From a virus, in the IMG/VR virus record IMGVR_UViG_3300037493_003695, positions 1-46,488 of that record: 46,488 bases of DNA; one strand, 5' to 3'. Within the stretch, counting starts at the first letter, position 1, and the number at the start of each line of letters is the position of its first letter. Made by a program: the position numbers and the translations under genes. Positions 13,259 through 21,062 of this stretch are shown here, piece after piece. Under the pieces are notes generated by a model, which saw only the letters and a program-made list of their open reading frames with translations, was not told the DNA's origin and ran no database searches.

Positions 13259-13801
13259 ATGATATTAAACATAATTACCCCTTGTAGTCGTCCTGAAAAT
13301 CTACATCTAATATCTAAAAGTATAAACATACCTAAGGAAAATTATCGATGGATAGTTGTTTTTGATTTTGACGAACTACCTGATAAGGAATTAATTCCCA
13401 ATAATTGCGAAGTTTATTTACACAGGGATTCTGGCAGTACTGCGGGTCACGCTCAAAGAAACTACGCAATAGACCTAATAGAGGATGGGTATGTCTATTC
13501 AAACGATGATGATACATTATTACATCCTGAATTATGGGAGAATATTAAAGATATTTACTCAGATTTTATAAGTTTTGGTCAATCTAATAAAGATAATTCA
13601 CTAAGATTAGTCGGTAACAATATTAGGGTTGGGCATATTGATAGTCATAATTTTATGGTATCAAGAAATACGATAGGGGATATTAGATTTGAAATTGATA
13701 AGTATGGTGCCGACGGTTATTTTGCTGAAGATTGTTTTAAAGCTTCAAACACAAAAGTGTTTATTAATAAATTTTTATCAGTATATAACCAATTAAGATA
13801 A
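13259..13801 (+). CDS. GT-A fold glycosyltransferase-like protein
   Basis: 180 residues, short. Starts with the Rossmann-type strand MILNIITPCSRPENL, then NYRWIVVFDFDELPDKE, STAGHAQRNYAIDLI and YVYSNDDDTLLHPEL. The NDDDT tract fits the metal- and nucleotide-sugar-binding DxD motif of GT-A enzymes and the layout is reminiscent of GT43-like folds. GADGYFAEDCF may supply the catalytic acid. No membrane segment. Third gene of the glycan-modification operon; convergent with tRNA-Ser. Confidence 0.75.
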   Translation: MILNIITPCSRPENLHLISKSINIPKENYRWIVVFDFDELPDKELIPNNCEVYLHRDSGSTAGHAQRNYAIDLIEDGYVYSNDDDTLLHPELWENIKDIYSDFISFGQSNKDNSLRLVGNNIRVGHIDSHNFMVSRNTIGDIRFEIDKYGADGYFAEDCFKASNTKVFINKFLSVYNQLR

Positions 13802-13807
13802 TTTTTG

Positions 13808-13893
13808 CGGAAGATGAGGGGCTCGAACCCTCGCGACTTTAACATCCTACTTGTTTAGCAAACAAGCCCCTTCACCAACTTGGGTAATCTTCC
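13808..13893 (-). tRNA. tRNA-Ser (GCT)
   Basis: Acceptor GGAAGAT/ATCTTCC with G73, anticodon stem CTTGT/ACAAG, loop TTGCTAA (GCT), long variable arm, T-arm GAGGG-TTCGAGC-CCCTC. Canonical class II tRNA, 86 nt. Confidence 0.92.
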
Positions 13894-13898
13894 AATAG

Positions 13899-13972
13899 TA
13901 GTCCCTGAGGGATTCGAACCACGTGGCACAAGGTGTTTCAAACCTATGCTCTACCTTCTGAGCTACTTCTTC
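13899..13972 (-). tRNA. Degenerate tRNA-like gene, Phe-type anticodon (GAA)
   Basis: The 5' half is tRNA-like: T8 A9, D-stem GCTC/GAGC, anticodon stem AGGT/ACCT with loop TTGAAAC (GAA). The 3' half has a T-loop TTCGAAT but its stem (CGTGG/CCCTC) pairs at only two or three positions, and the acceptor ends GAAGAAG and AGGGACT do not pair. A functional tRNA-Phe is already present at 8364-8439. It lies at the 3' end of the structured RNA at 13973-14445, so it is either a pseudogene or that RNA's tRNA-like tail. Confidence 0.45.
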
Positions 13973-14445
13973 ATATAAGTTAAAGGTCGCCTTCCCTGTC
14001 CGTGTGGTAATTCACGAGACGACCTTTGGTTTTAGTATTTACCATCAATAGTATTTCTTCGGATATGCCCCAAGAGAGTGGGACCGTAGTAACCATCCAC
14101 CGAAGACCTGTACTCTCACACTCCGTCCATATTTACTAAGTTAATCAGATTAGTCATAACCTTTCAGATATATCGTTTAGTGATACCCTCAGGACATCTT
14201 CTCCATACCCCCAAAGTTACGTGGGTGGTCTCACTAAGAAGATAACAGTGTATATTGTAAGATTGTTCAGTATTCTTACAACTTGTGGATTGTATTACAA
14301 CCATTTAAGGTTCCTAACCCCTTCCATCCATAATTGGGGTATCTGATTCAAGTTTGTATAGCCTCCCCCATAGCCTTGGAGCCTTCCCGCCAGGTTCACA
14401 CTGTCCAACCTCAGATAAACGGTATTGTGGGGTCTTCTTTGCAAA
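13973..14445 (-). ncRNA. ~470-nt structured RNA with two predicted pseudoknots, unknown class
   Basis: No open frame worth calling. Pairings found by eye: 14340-14346 with 14411-14417 (TATCTGA/TCAGATA) closing a multibranch loop; 14317-14321 with 14336-14340; 14255-14262 with 14274-14281 (8 pairs). Crossing pair 1: 14177-14183 with 14231-14237 and 14196-14202 with 14237-14243. Crossing pair 2: 14056-14062 with 14100-14106 and 14074-14079 with 14112-14117. Also 14135-14139 with 14150-14154 and an 8-pair hairpin 13982-13989 with 14020-14027. It follows the 14446-14811 gene, whose promoter may transcribe it, and ends in a tRNA-like sequence. Its position beside tRNAs recalls GOLLD and ROOL RNAs, but I see no sequence that identifies either. 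Confidence 0.65.
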
Positions 14446-14811
14446 TTAGATTACTTCGGAGATTGCTTCGTCAGCAAAATCCATCATCACATCGGTTTCA
14501 ACATTGTAGGTTGCTTCATTGAAAGCATCTTTTAACAAATCTTCATCAATGGTTGGTGTAATTCTATTACCTTCTACGTCAAATGTAACAAGATTTTCGT
14601 GGTCAAGTGAATTATACATTTCTTCAAAGATATGTTCATTGATTTTGGTGGTATATTCAACCAAGAAGTTTTCAAGTTGTTCTCGTGTGAAAACGATATC
14701 ACCCTCTTCATTTTCAATACCTGCATCAGATTTAACTTCATTTAATTGTGATTGGATTTCATTCAATTTCTCAATCAACTCAGCGTTTTGTTTTTTGTCT
14801 TTTTTACTCAT
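14446..14811 (-). CDS. Small acidic coiled-coil protein, unknown function
   Basis: 121 residues from the ATG at 14811 (MSKKDKKQNAELIEKLNEIQ); another in-frame ATG three codons upstream at 14820 is also possible. Residues ~8-32 are a likely coiled coil, the rest is very acidic and helical (FLVEYTTKINEHIFEEMYNS, DFADEAISEVI). No signal peptide, membrane span or catalytic motif. A host-type promoter lies ~30 nt upstream and the structured RNA follows directly, so both may share one transcript. Confidence 0.65.
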   Translation of the reverse strand: MSKKDKKQNAELIEKLNEIQSQLNEVKSDAGIENEEGDIVFTREQLENFLVEYTTKINEHIFEEMYNSLDHENLVTFDVEGNRITPTIDEDLLKDAFNEATYNVETDVMMDFADEAISEVI

Positions 14812-14843
14812 AATATTCATTTTTTGGGTTTTTATTTCTTTTA

Positions 14844-14875
14844 CAAAGATACAATATATTTTTTAAACTATCAAA
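14844..14875 (-). promoter_or_regulatory. Bacteroidetes-type promoter
   Basis: TTTG, 20-nt spacer, TATCTTTG on the minus strand, upstream of the 14446-14811 gene and probably of the structured RNA behind it. Confidence 0.65.
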
Positions 14876-14890
14876 TAAATTGTCGGGTTT

Positions 14891-15517
14891 TTAGTGTTGG
14901 GTTTTTAATTGATTCTTACATTTTGAACAAAACTGTCCTGTATCCTCAGCGTCATTATTAATCGCCATGATACATTGTGGATTATCACAGTGACCCAATC
15001 CCAAAGTGTGACCAAGCTCGTGAATAACAGTTTCTTGTAAGTGTTCACCACCTTTAACTACCACAGTATTTCCTCTCATATGTGTCATACCTCTCAACAT
15101 ACCCCATTGTTTTGAGTAAAGTGGTTCTTTTGTCACATAGATTGTTTTTTGACCCTGTACGCTAAGCTCGGCAAGACAGTTTGTAACATTTAAAGTATTT
15201 GAGTTTTCAACATACATTGAAGTTTTAGTTGGTACACTACCATCAACAACACAACTATATCCGTAGAACTCCTCAACGTATTTTTTAGCGTTTACCAAAT
15301 CTGATTTAGTATAGTCACCCAAACCAACAATGTGGATAGTAACAGTTCCATCTTTTTTAGTGGGAGATGACTCCTCATTTGCACTTAATAAACCTTCAAT
15401 TTTATCTTTAACATCTTTGGAATTGATGTTAGTTAATCCACCTAAAAAATCCGAACCTTTGTTTACAATGAAGATTAAACCACAGATGATTAAAGCGTAT
15501 TTGATAAGTGTTTTCAT
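14891..15517 (-). CDS. Archaemetzincin-like zinc metalloprotease (M54), membrane-anchored or secreted
   Basis: 208 residues. Residues ~4-18 form a hydrophobic N-terminal segment (LIKYALIICGLIFIV), either an uncleaved signal anchor or a signal peptide. The C-terminal part matches the archaemetzincin signature: HELGHTLGLGH (166-176) binds zinc, Cys177 and Cys182 surround DNPQ, Met184 is the Met-turn, and Cys197/Cys200 (FCSKC) complete a structural zinc site. The catalytic Glu is present. Substrate unknown; a location outside the cytoplasm suggests cleavage of an envelope or external protein. Own host-type promoter upstream. Confidence 0.85.
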   Translation of the reverse strand: MKTLIKYALIICGLIFIVNKGSDFLGGLTNINSKDVKDKIEGLLSANEESSPTKKDGTVTIHIVGLGDYTKSDLVNAKKYVEEFYGYSCVVDGSVPTKTSMYVENSNTLNVTNCLAELSVQGQKTIYVTKEPLYSKQWGMLRGMTHMRGNTVVVKGGEHLQETVIHELGHTLGLGHCDNPQCIMAINNDAEDTGQFCSKCKNQLKTQH

Positions 15518-15543
15518 AGTTTATTTGTTTATTGGGTGGATTA

Positions 15544-15574
15544 CAAATATACAACTTTTTCTTAATCTACCAAA
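15544..15574 (-). promoter_or_regulatory. Bacteroidetes-type promoter for the metzincin gene
   Basis: TTTG, 19-nt spacer, TATATTTG on the minus strand, 26 nt before the ATG at 15517. Confidence 0.65.
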
Positions 15575-15608
15575 AAAAAAGAGAAAAATTAATTTCTCTT
15601 TTTATAAG

Positions 15609-15680
15609 TAGTTCCGCTTGGACTCGAACCAAGAATAGAAGATTAGAAATCTACTGTGATATCCCTTTCACCACGGAACC
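15609..15680 (-). tRNA. tRNA-Arg (TCT)
   Basis: Acceptor GGTTCCG/CGGAACT with A73, D-stem GTG/CAC, anticodon loop TTTCTAA (TCT), T-arm CTTGG-TTCGAGT-CCAAG. One T-T mismatch in the anticodon stem. Confidence 0.9.
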
Positions 15681-15685
15681 ATATG

Positions 15686-15862
15686 TCAAAGTTTCTTTAC
15701 CGAATATCTGTGACCTGAATCAGAATTTTTCACAAATAACTCTTTTGTTATTTCCGCTTCTTCATAAGTATCAAATTCAAATATTTCATCATGAATATTC
15801 AAAATGATAACAGGCATCTCAACCCCCTGTAAATTTTTAATGTGTTTAATAATTACAAACAT
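15686..15862 (-). CDS. Small protein (58 aa), unknown function
   Basis: ATG at 15862, TGA at 15686. MFVIIKHIKNLQGVEMPVII, then LNIHDEIFEFDTYEEAEITK, ending HRYSVKKL. The beta-beta-alpha pattern around a DTYEEAEI helix resembles short phage proteins of unknown function. Ends 5 nt before tRNA-Arg, so the tRNA is probably on its transcript. Confidence 0.6.
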   Translation of the reverse strand: MFVIIKHIKNLQGVEMPVIILNIHDEIFEFDTYEEAEITKELFVKNSDSGHRYSVKKL

Positions 15863-15874
15863 AACTTTTTTTTA

Positions 15875-15906
15875 TAAGTATAAAATGATTAACACATAAA
15901 ATCAAA
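15875..15906 (-). promoter_or_regulatory. Possible Bacteroidetes-type promoter
   Basis: TTTG, 20-nt spacer, TATACTTA on the minus strand, 12 nt before the ATG at 15862. The -7 element is a weaker match. Confidence 0.4.
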
Positions 15907-15943
15907 TTTGTTTTTAAAGTTTTTTATTATTATTATTTTCATA

Positions 15944-16435
15944 ATGGACAAAGTTTTAGTTTTAAATGCTGACTATACCCCACTTAATGTTACCTCTGTT
16001 TATAGGGGGTTTAATTTAGTGGTTAAAGGAAAGGCAGAAATATTAAAGTCAGGTGAGAAACCTATCGTTACTGAAACGAAAGAATATTCTCGTCCATTAA
16101 TAATACGCCTTCTAAATTACGTAAAATACCGTATTCACAAACTTAAAATAAATAGACATCGTATTTTTAGAAGAGACGATTATAAATGTGTTTACTGTGG
16201 TAGTAGTAAAACACTGACTATTGACCATGTGATTCCTAAATCAAGAGGTGGGGAAAATACATGGATAAATTTAGTTACTTGTTGTTCTCACTGTAATAAA
16301 GTTAAGGGAGATAAAACACCATCTGAAGTTGGAATGAAAATGATTCAAAAACCATTTGAACCATCTTTTTTTTCGGACGCAATTCACCCTAATATTGAAT
16401 CTGTTTGGACGGAGTTTCAGAAAAAATTCCTGTAA
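15944..16435 (+). CDS. HNH endonuclease family protein
   Basis: 163 residues from the ATG at 15944. MDKVLVLNADYTPLNVTSVY and the following KGKAEIL segment match the N-terminal domain of a widespread bacterial HNH family. The nuclease core is CVYCG, TIDHVIPKSRGGENTWINLV and CCSHCNKVKGDKTPSEVGM: two zinc-binding CxxC pairs, the DH catalytic pair and the closing N. Full length for the family. Unlike the three homing-type genes it has no NUMOD or extra HTH modules, so it may have a host-like DNA-processing role. Confidence 0.85.
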   Translation: MDKVLVLNADYTPLNVTSVYRGFNLVVKGKAEILKSGEKPIVTETKEYSRPLIIRLLNYVKYRIHKLKINRHRIFRRDDYKCVYCGSSKTLTIDHVIPKSRGGENTWINLVTCCSHCNKVKGDKTPSEVGMKMIQKPFEPSFFSDAIHPNIESVWTEFQKKFL

Positions 16436-16440
16436 ACAAA

Positions 16441-16460
16441 AAGATGTCTTGCGACATCCT
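16441..16460 (-). terminator. Terminator of the 20401-16535 operon
   Basis: GATGTC-GCAA-GACATC hairpin and five T on the minus strand. A second hairpin TTTGGA/TCCAAA at 16505-16522 lies between it and the stop codon at 16535. Confidence 0.65.
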
Positions 16461-16534
16461 CCTGTAGATTTAAATACCCCCTTTCTTTTAGTTGGTTTAT
16501 TCCAATTTGGATACTACTCCAAACGGTATCGTTA

Positions 16535-17674
16535 TTAGATTAACCCTTTACGGATACTTAATTTAATTAAGTTTTCTCTAATAATATTTTTTAATCTTGT
16601 TTGTGATTCAGTTTGTGTTAATCTGAAATTTTTAGTACAACTCATGTCCATATGTTTACCCTTAATTGGGTTATTGATAATTTTAACCTCATCAGGAAAC
16701 TTATCTCTCTGTGTATTAATACAAGCTTGTACGGCTGGTTTCATCATATTTATTTCAGTTTGTGATTGACCTTGACCACAAGTTCTAATTAAGTCAACAT
16801 ACTCTCTGAATGTTTTTTTACAATCTCTTTTACCATAAGAACCTTGGGTTTCTTTTCTAATTGTTTTAAGTTTTGTTCTAGCTTCTTCAGCGTTTGTTGC
16901 GTTGTAGTGGTAATATTTTGGTCCTTGGAATTCACCAGGATACATTTCATTTAAATCAATATCAAAACAAGTTCCTCTTTCTCTTTCAAGAGTTGAACAC
17001 TGTCCAGCGGTAGCTCCAATAGTTTCCATGTCTGAAACAATTGATGCTGATATATCTTTTTTAAAATCCTGTGGTACTCCTTTCATCCAAAAGTAAAAAG
17101 GTTTATTAGCAATTTTAAATTGCCAATTAACATCTGAAGCGATACTATCTAAAGCTTGTTTGTAATCTGTGTAAATTTTATCTAAAGATTGTAAATAAAA
17201 ACCTTGTTGTAATGCTTGTGTTTTAGTTAACTCAGTATAATCTTTTATATTTTCAGGTTTAAAAACCGTTTTTAACGCATCATATATATTTTGTAAGTCA
17301 GGGCTAGAATATGCGTTTTTATATTGTGTAAGAACCGAACAAGACCATTTAGTTTCTTTAGCTGGAGCTGATGTAATTCCCTTAGCCTTTTTATCATCTT
17401 CAGCCTGACTTAAATAAACTAATTTACCACCATTTGAGTCACAAAGATACCCAATAGGATTTGAAGAGTTTGCAGGATTTTGTGATTTAAACTTAATACA
17501 GTTTACTCCATTATTGTTTGGATATCCTCCAGGTCCGAATGAATTTATATCTAAATTAGGAAAACATTCTTTTGCGAATTGTATAGCTAATTGAATATCT
17601 GGTGGTGAATTTTTGAATCTATCTAAAAGAGCTCTTGTATCAATGTTGTTTTCTTCTGTAATGTATTTTTTCAT
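16535..17674 (-). CDS. Putative virion-associated protein
   Basis: 379 residues. Start MKKYITEENNIDTRALLDRF contains an ITE triplet. The centre has many Cys (at least nine), often in pairs far apart (CFPNLDINSFGPGGYPNNNG...CIKF, QCSTLERERGTCFDIDLNEM), and a W/F patch (KPFYFWMKGVPQDF). The C-terminus is basic and helical (TRLKNIIRENLIKLSIRKGL). No signal peptide or membrane span. Last of at least three genes read from 20401, 4 nt behind the previous stop. Structural role inferred from the N-terminus and late promoter. Unknown fold. Confidence 0.6.
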   Translation of the reverse strand: MKKYITEENNIDTRALLDRFKNSPPDIQLAIQFAKECFPNLDINSFGPGGYPNNNGVNCIKFKSQNPANSSNPIGYLCDSNGGKLVYLSQAEDDKKAKGITSAPAKETKWSCSVLTQYKNAYSSPDLQNIYDALKTVFKPENIKDYTELTKTQALQQGFYLQSLDKIYTDYKQALDSIASDVNWQFKIANKPFYFWMKGVPQDFKKDISASIVSDMETIGATAGQCSTLERERGTCFDIDLNEMYPGEFQGPKYYHYNATNAEEARTKLKTIRKETQGSYGKRDCKKTFREYVDLIRTCGQGQSQTEINMMKPAVQACINTQRDKFPDEVKIINNPIKGKHMDMSCTKNFRLTQTESQTRLKNIIRENLIKLSIRKGLI

Positions 17675-17678
17675 AATT

Positions 17679-19088
17679 TTAAATATCTTTAGTTGAGTAT
17701 GTGTTAAATCTCATATCATAAATACCTTGTTTACCACATTTTTTCATTATTTTATTATAAATATCTGTGGTCACAGTAATGTCATAACCTTGAGATAATA
17801 ATTTTCTTTCCAAAAGACTGGTGAAATGGTTACCTTTTAATCCTAAACATTCTCTGATGTTTCTTACATATTCACCAGTACAACCTTTAGATAATGGGAG
17901 GCTATCACACGGTCCAAAAGTAACGTCAGAATCTTCCAATAATTCCTCTTCTTCTGTCATATCATTATCGTCGTTAGGATTTGGAGCTTCACCATTACAT
18001 GGTATTGCGTAATTATCTGTACCCACTTTTATTGTAATATTTCCACCCTCATCACTCCAAGTACCTTGTTGTGAATCATCACCTGATTTAAACTTTCCGT
18101 CTTCATAAAATTTACCACCTCCGATTGAATCTATTTGTTCGTTTCCTGTTACATTAATTATTAAACATTGTCCGTTTTTAATAGTTTCATCCCAATCGTC
18201 TTTACTAACTTTATTTTTTAAACAATCAGGAAATGTTACATTTTCATCATCATTCATGAACCAGTCATATAGAAGATAAGCCGCTAATCCAATACCTCCT
18301 AAAACAAGTAATGATTTAACAAATCCAGCATCTGCTATACTTTTTTGGAATCTTTTCCAAAAACCAGCTTTATCTTTAGGTACGTTATATTTTTCAATCA
18401 TTTTTTCGTACTCAGCTTGTTTTTTTCTGTCTTTTAACTTTTCAAGTTCTTTTTGTCTTTCAAAATCATTTTTTTTGTTTTTGTCTTTTAACTTATCAAG
18501 TTCTTTCTGTCTTTCAAGGTCTTTAGCCGCTTCCGCATCTTTAGCCGCTTCCGCATCTCTAGCATTATTAGCGGTTTTAGAGTCCTTAAACATTCCACCT
18601 TTACCTTCATAAGCTTTAAGAATCATCTCAGCTTCTTCAGGTGAATAATTTTTTTGTTTAACTAAAGCGTCCTTCATATCTGTACGAGTAGCACCTGCGT
18701 AGTCGGCTTTTTTAGTGTACATAAATTCACCAATATCCTTAGCAACCGCTTCTTTAACTTCTCTACTAACACTTGTACTACTCAAAAGGCCTCTATTAAC
18801 CTTTCCTAATGCGGCAGGTGCCAATTTATCCGTTTTTATTGCAGTAAATAACTCATCAGCAGTTTTAAGACTATTACCGTTAATATCTTTTAAACCCCCA
18901 ACTGATTTTGATAGAATGTTTTCAAGTTCAGCTCTATTAGCATTTAAAAATTCTCTATCAACTTTAGCTAAATCTCTTAAGGCCCCTAATTGTTCTTTAA
19001 TATTAATGTTTTCAGTTAGAGTTTTTTTATTATCATAACTGAACATCATTTTCATTTTATTAATTTCTTCTAATAAATTTTGTTTCAT
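17679..19088 (-). CDS. Putative virion protein: charged coiled coil, membrane-type helix, PG-binding-like end
   Basis: 469 residues. N-terminus MKQNLLEEINKMKMMFSYDN then TLTEN, the same pattern as the upstream gene. Residues ~175-250 are an A/E/K/D/R-rich coiled coil with tandem DAEAAKD and RQKELxKLKD repeats. About residue 262-283 is one hydrophobic helix (VKSLLVLGGIGLAAYLLYDWF). The C-terminal ~70 residues (SKGCTGEYVRNIRECLGLKG) resemble the peptidoglycan-binding type 1 fold. Overlaps the upstream gene by 4 nt (ATGA). A tape-measure-like or injected protein is possible; not proven. Confidence 0.65.
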   Translation of the reverse strand: MKQNLLEEINKMKMMFSYDNKKTLTENINIKEQLGALRDLAKVDREFLNANRAELENILSKSVGGLKDINGNSLKTADELFTAIKTDKLAPAALGKVNRGLLSSTSVSREVKEAVAKDIGEFMYTKKADYAGATRTDMKDALVKQKNYSPEEAEMILKAYEGKGGMFKDSKTANNARDAEAAKDAEAAKDLERQKELDKLKDKNKKNDFERQKELEKLKDRKKQAEYEKMIEKYNVPKDKAGFWKRFQKSIADAGFVKSLLVLGGIGLAAYLLYDWFMNDDENVTFPDCLKNKVSKDDWDETIKNGQCLIINVTGNEQIDSIGGGKFYEDGKFKSGDDSQQGTWSDEGGNITIKVGTDNYAIPCNGEAPNPNDDNDMTEEEELLEDSDVTFGPCDSLPLSKGCTGEYVRNIRECLGLKGNHFTSLLERKLLSQGYDITVTTDIYNKIMKKCGKQGIYDMRFNTYSTKDI

Positions 19089-20401
19089 GGTATTGGTAAT
19101 GGTATGTCATCAGAATAGTCGGCTTGACCACCTGTTAGTTTATCTATATCTTTTTCTACATTTTTGTCAAATTCTTTTTGGTCTTTTTCCGCTTGTTTTT
19201 CTTGGTATGCATGTATTACTTTTTCAACACCGAAATATGTACCTAAACTTTTACCAGCTGCTGACGCCCCTTTTACAACGTCTTTACCTGCTGGTAAGAT
19301 ACTTTTAATCCCATCAACAATAAATGTTATAAATTTTTCAATACTTCCTAAAGTAAATTCAATAAATTTGGCTCCAGCAGGAAAGGTTTCTTTTAAGTAG
19401 TTAACCCCATCTCTTAAAAACCCTGTTGCTTTTCCAGCGTTTTTACCCATACTTTCCACAGTACTTCTTAGTTCAGGATTTTTTGATAAAAATTCAGCCA
19501 TTTGAGCTTCAGTTTTTATACCTGCGGTAGCGGCTTCAACACCAACTCTTCCCGCCTTTGCCGCTGCCCCAGCTAAAACTAATCCTAATATATCAAGACC
19601 GTAAAATAGTACTCTCAACCATGTTGGTAACTCAGGGTCTTCGTAATCACCTGTAATTACCTCATATGCGTCAAGTGAAACAACAATAGCCCAAGGTATC
19701 CATTGTACCGCCTTACCAATACCTGTTGCGATTAATATAGCGTCAATTGCAATACCTATTGGATGATACAACGCCGCTCTTAATTTTCTAGCAACATATA
19801 ATGCTCCTTTACCAATTAAGTTCATTAATTCACCCCAATCACCTTTTGAAATTGCAATACCCGCCTTTTTAAGACCTTCCCATGATGTAGATAAAAAATC
19901 TGTTGTACCTTCATAAGCGTCTTTAGCTTGTTTTACTGTCCAATCGGCAACTTCTGTACCAAGTTGACCAATATTATCCATACTATAAAAATCTTTATTG
20001 AAAATATTCCATGTCCCTTCTAACATTAATTGTCTAATGAAAGGTTTCAATTTAGTCATGTCTTGAGTTGATTCAGTTAAAATTAACTTACTCAAAGATT
20101 TATTTATAGATTCTTTCACTACTTGTGGGACATTGGTTGCAACTTCAAATGAATGTCTGATGAAATTCTTAAACAAGTCAAAATTTTCCCAAATATTACC
20201 TAATCTAACTTTGTTTTCCAAGTCATAAACTTCGTCTAAAAAGATTATATATTTTTCATCAGGTGATAACCAATCGGTAAAAACAATATCCATATCAGAA
20301 CGAGATGAAATAATGTTTTGATTTTCAGATAAGGTATTTTTTGGGTTATAGCCCATTAAAACCTTACTTTTTTCTATTTCTTCTAATAAATTTTTTTTCA
20401 T
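19085..20401 (-). CDS. Putative virion protein with central hydrophobic region
   Basis: 438 residues. Starts MKKNLLEEIEKSKVLMGYNP then TLSEN. Residues ~195-290 contain several hydrophobic stretches (IGIAIDAILIATGIGKAVQW, WLRVLFYGLDILGLVLAGAA) that could cross or insert into a membrane, as in injected or pore-forming phage proteins. The end is charged (EKQAEKDQKEFDKNVEKDID). TATTTATA lies 6 nt before the ATG, so this gene starts the 20401-16535 operon. Confidence 0.65.
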   Translation of the reverse strand: MKKNLLEEIEKSKVLMGYNPKNTLSENQNIISSRSDMDIVFTDWLSPDEKYIIFLDEVYDLENKVRLGNIWENFDLFKNFIRHSFEVATNVPQVVKESINKSLSKLILTESTQDMTKLKPFIRQLMLEGTWNIFNKDFYSMDNIGQLGTEVADWTVKQAKDAYEGTTDFLSTSWEGLKKAGIAISKGDWGELMNLIGKGALYVARKLRAALYHPIGIAIDAILIATGIGKAVQWIPWAIVVSLDAYEVITGDYEDPELPTWLRVLFYGLDILGLVLAGAAAKAGRVGVEAATAGIKTEAQMAEFLSKNPELRSTVESMGKNAGKATGFLRDGVNYLKETFPAGAKFIEFTLGSIEKFITFIVDGIKSILPAGKDVVKGASAAGKSLGTYFGVEKVIHAYQEKQAEKDQKEFDKNVEKDIDKLTGGQADYSDDIPLPIP

Positions 20402-20407
20402 ATCTAA

Positions 20408-20415
20408 TATAAATA
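20408..20415 (-). promoter_or_regulatory. Late-type promoter motif TATTTATA
   Basis: Octamer 6 nt before the ATG at 20401; head of a three-gene operon. Confidence 0.55.
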
Positions 20416-20420
20416 TCTAA

Positions 20421-20666
20421 TTATAATAAAGTATTTGCCTTACCTCTTGTAATTTTAACAATGTCTCTCCATTTAGTTAACCCTATTTGATTTGCGGGTC
20501 CTGTTCTAGCAACACCTGTCTCCCATTTGGTAACAGTTGGATATGCTGGTTTTGCTCCTGAACTTGATGATGCTGCCTCATCTTCACCTAATTCTTCAGG
20601 TGTTTCACTATCACTTGTTGAATATTTTTTTAAAATATTAATAATATAATCAACATCATTTCTCAT
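20421..20666 (-). CDS. Small putative structural protein
   Basis: 81 residues: helical start (VDYIINILKKYS), an acidic and Ser-rich linker (EELGEDEAASSSSGAKPA), then TVTKWETGVARTGPANQIGL and a basic end. The WETGVxRxGPANQI wording looks like a conserved virion peptide but I cannot name a family. Gene spacing fits cotranscription with 20688-21014. Confidence 0.6.
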   Translation of the reverse strand: MRNDVDYIINILKKYSTSDSETPEELGEDEAASSSSGAKPAYPTVTKWETGVARTGPANQIGLTKWRDIVKITRGKANTLL

Positions 20667-20687
20667 ATACTATATATAGTTTTTTAT

Positions 20688-21014
20688 TTAAAAAAGTTCT
20701 GATTTTGGTAGTTTTTTGGGGTTAACCAAATAATATTCATTTAGAAAAGAAATGAATTCTTGTTCATCAAATTCATCATCAAACAAATCACCAAATTCTC
20801 CATAATCATCATCATCAAAAAGGCCATCTTCTTCCAATGTTTTGAAAGAATTTGTAATGTCATCTAAAAAATCGTAACCAAAATTTTTAATTTCGTCAAA
20901 TTCAATAGACCCTGTCCTAATTTCATCTTCAGAATCATCAATAGTTCTAAATGTGTATTCTAAAGTTTGGGATGATTCATTTATATAAAATGAAACCAAT
21001 TCATTAATTTCCAT
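20688..21014 (-). CDS. Acidic protein, unknown function
   Basis: 108 residues, strongly acidic (DDDDYGEFGDLFDDEFDEQE), with a beta-rich first half (LVSFYINESSQTLEYTFRTI). No motifs of known enzymes. The composition suggests a DNA-mimic or chaperone-like partner, but this is only composition. Confidence 0.6.
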   Translation of the reverse strand: MEINELVSFYINESSQTLEYTFRTIDDSEDEIRTGSIEFDEIKNFGYDFLDDITNSFKTLEEDGLFDDDDYGEFGDLFDDEFDEQEFISFLNEYYLVNPKKLPKSELF

Positions 21015-21062
21015 TATCTTATCTTTAGTTAAGAAATATCACAAAAATTTAAAAAATACAGA

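Noticed and set aside
13899-14445. tmRNA
   Set aside because: Pseudoknots and a tRNA-like 3' end fit, but there is no 5' half that pairs with AGGGACT, no tag reading frame ending in an AA-type peptide, and the tRNA-like part has its own D- and anticodon arms.
13973-14445. Group I intron in a tRNA gene
   Set aside because: I could not find the P7/P3 core sequences or a split tRNA whose halves would pair across the region.
18500-18560. Functional repeat array in the DAEAAKD region
   Set aside because: It is simply the coiled-coil coding repeat of the 17679-19088 protein, only two or three units long.
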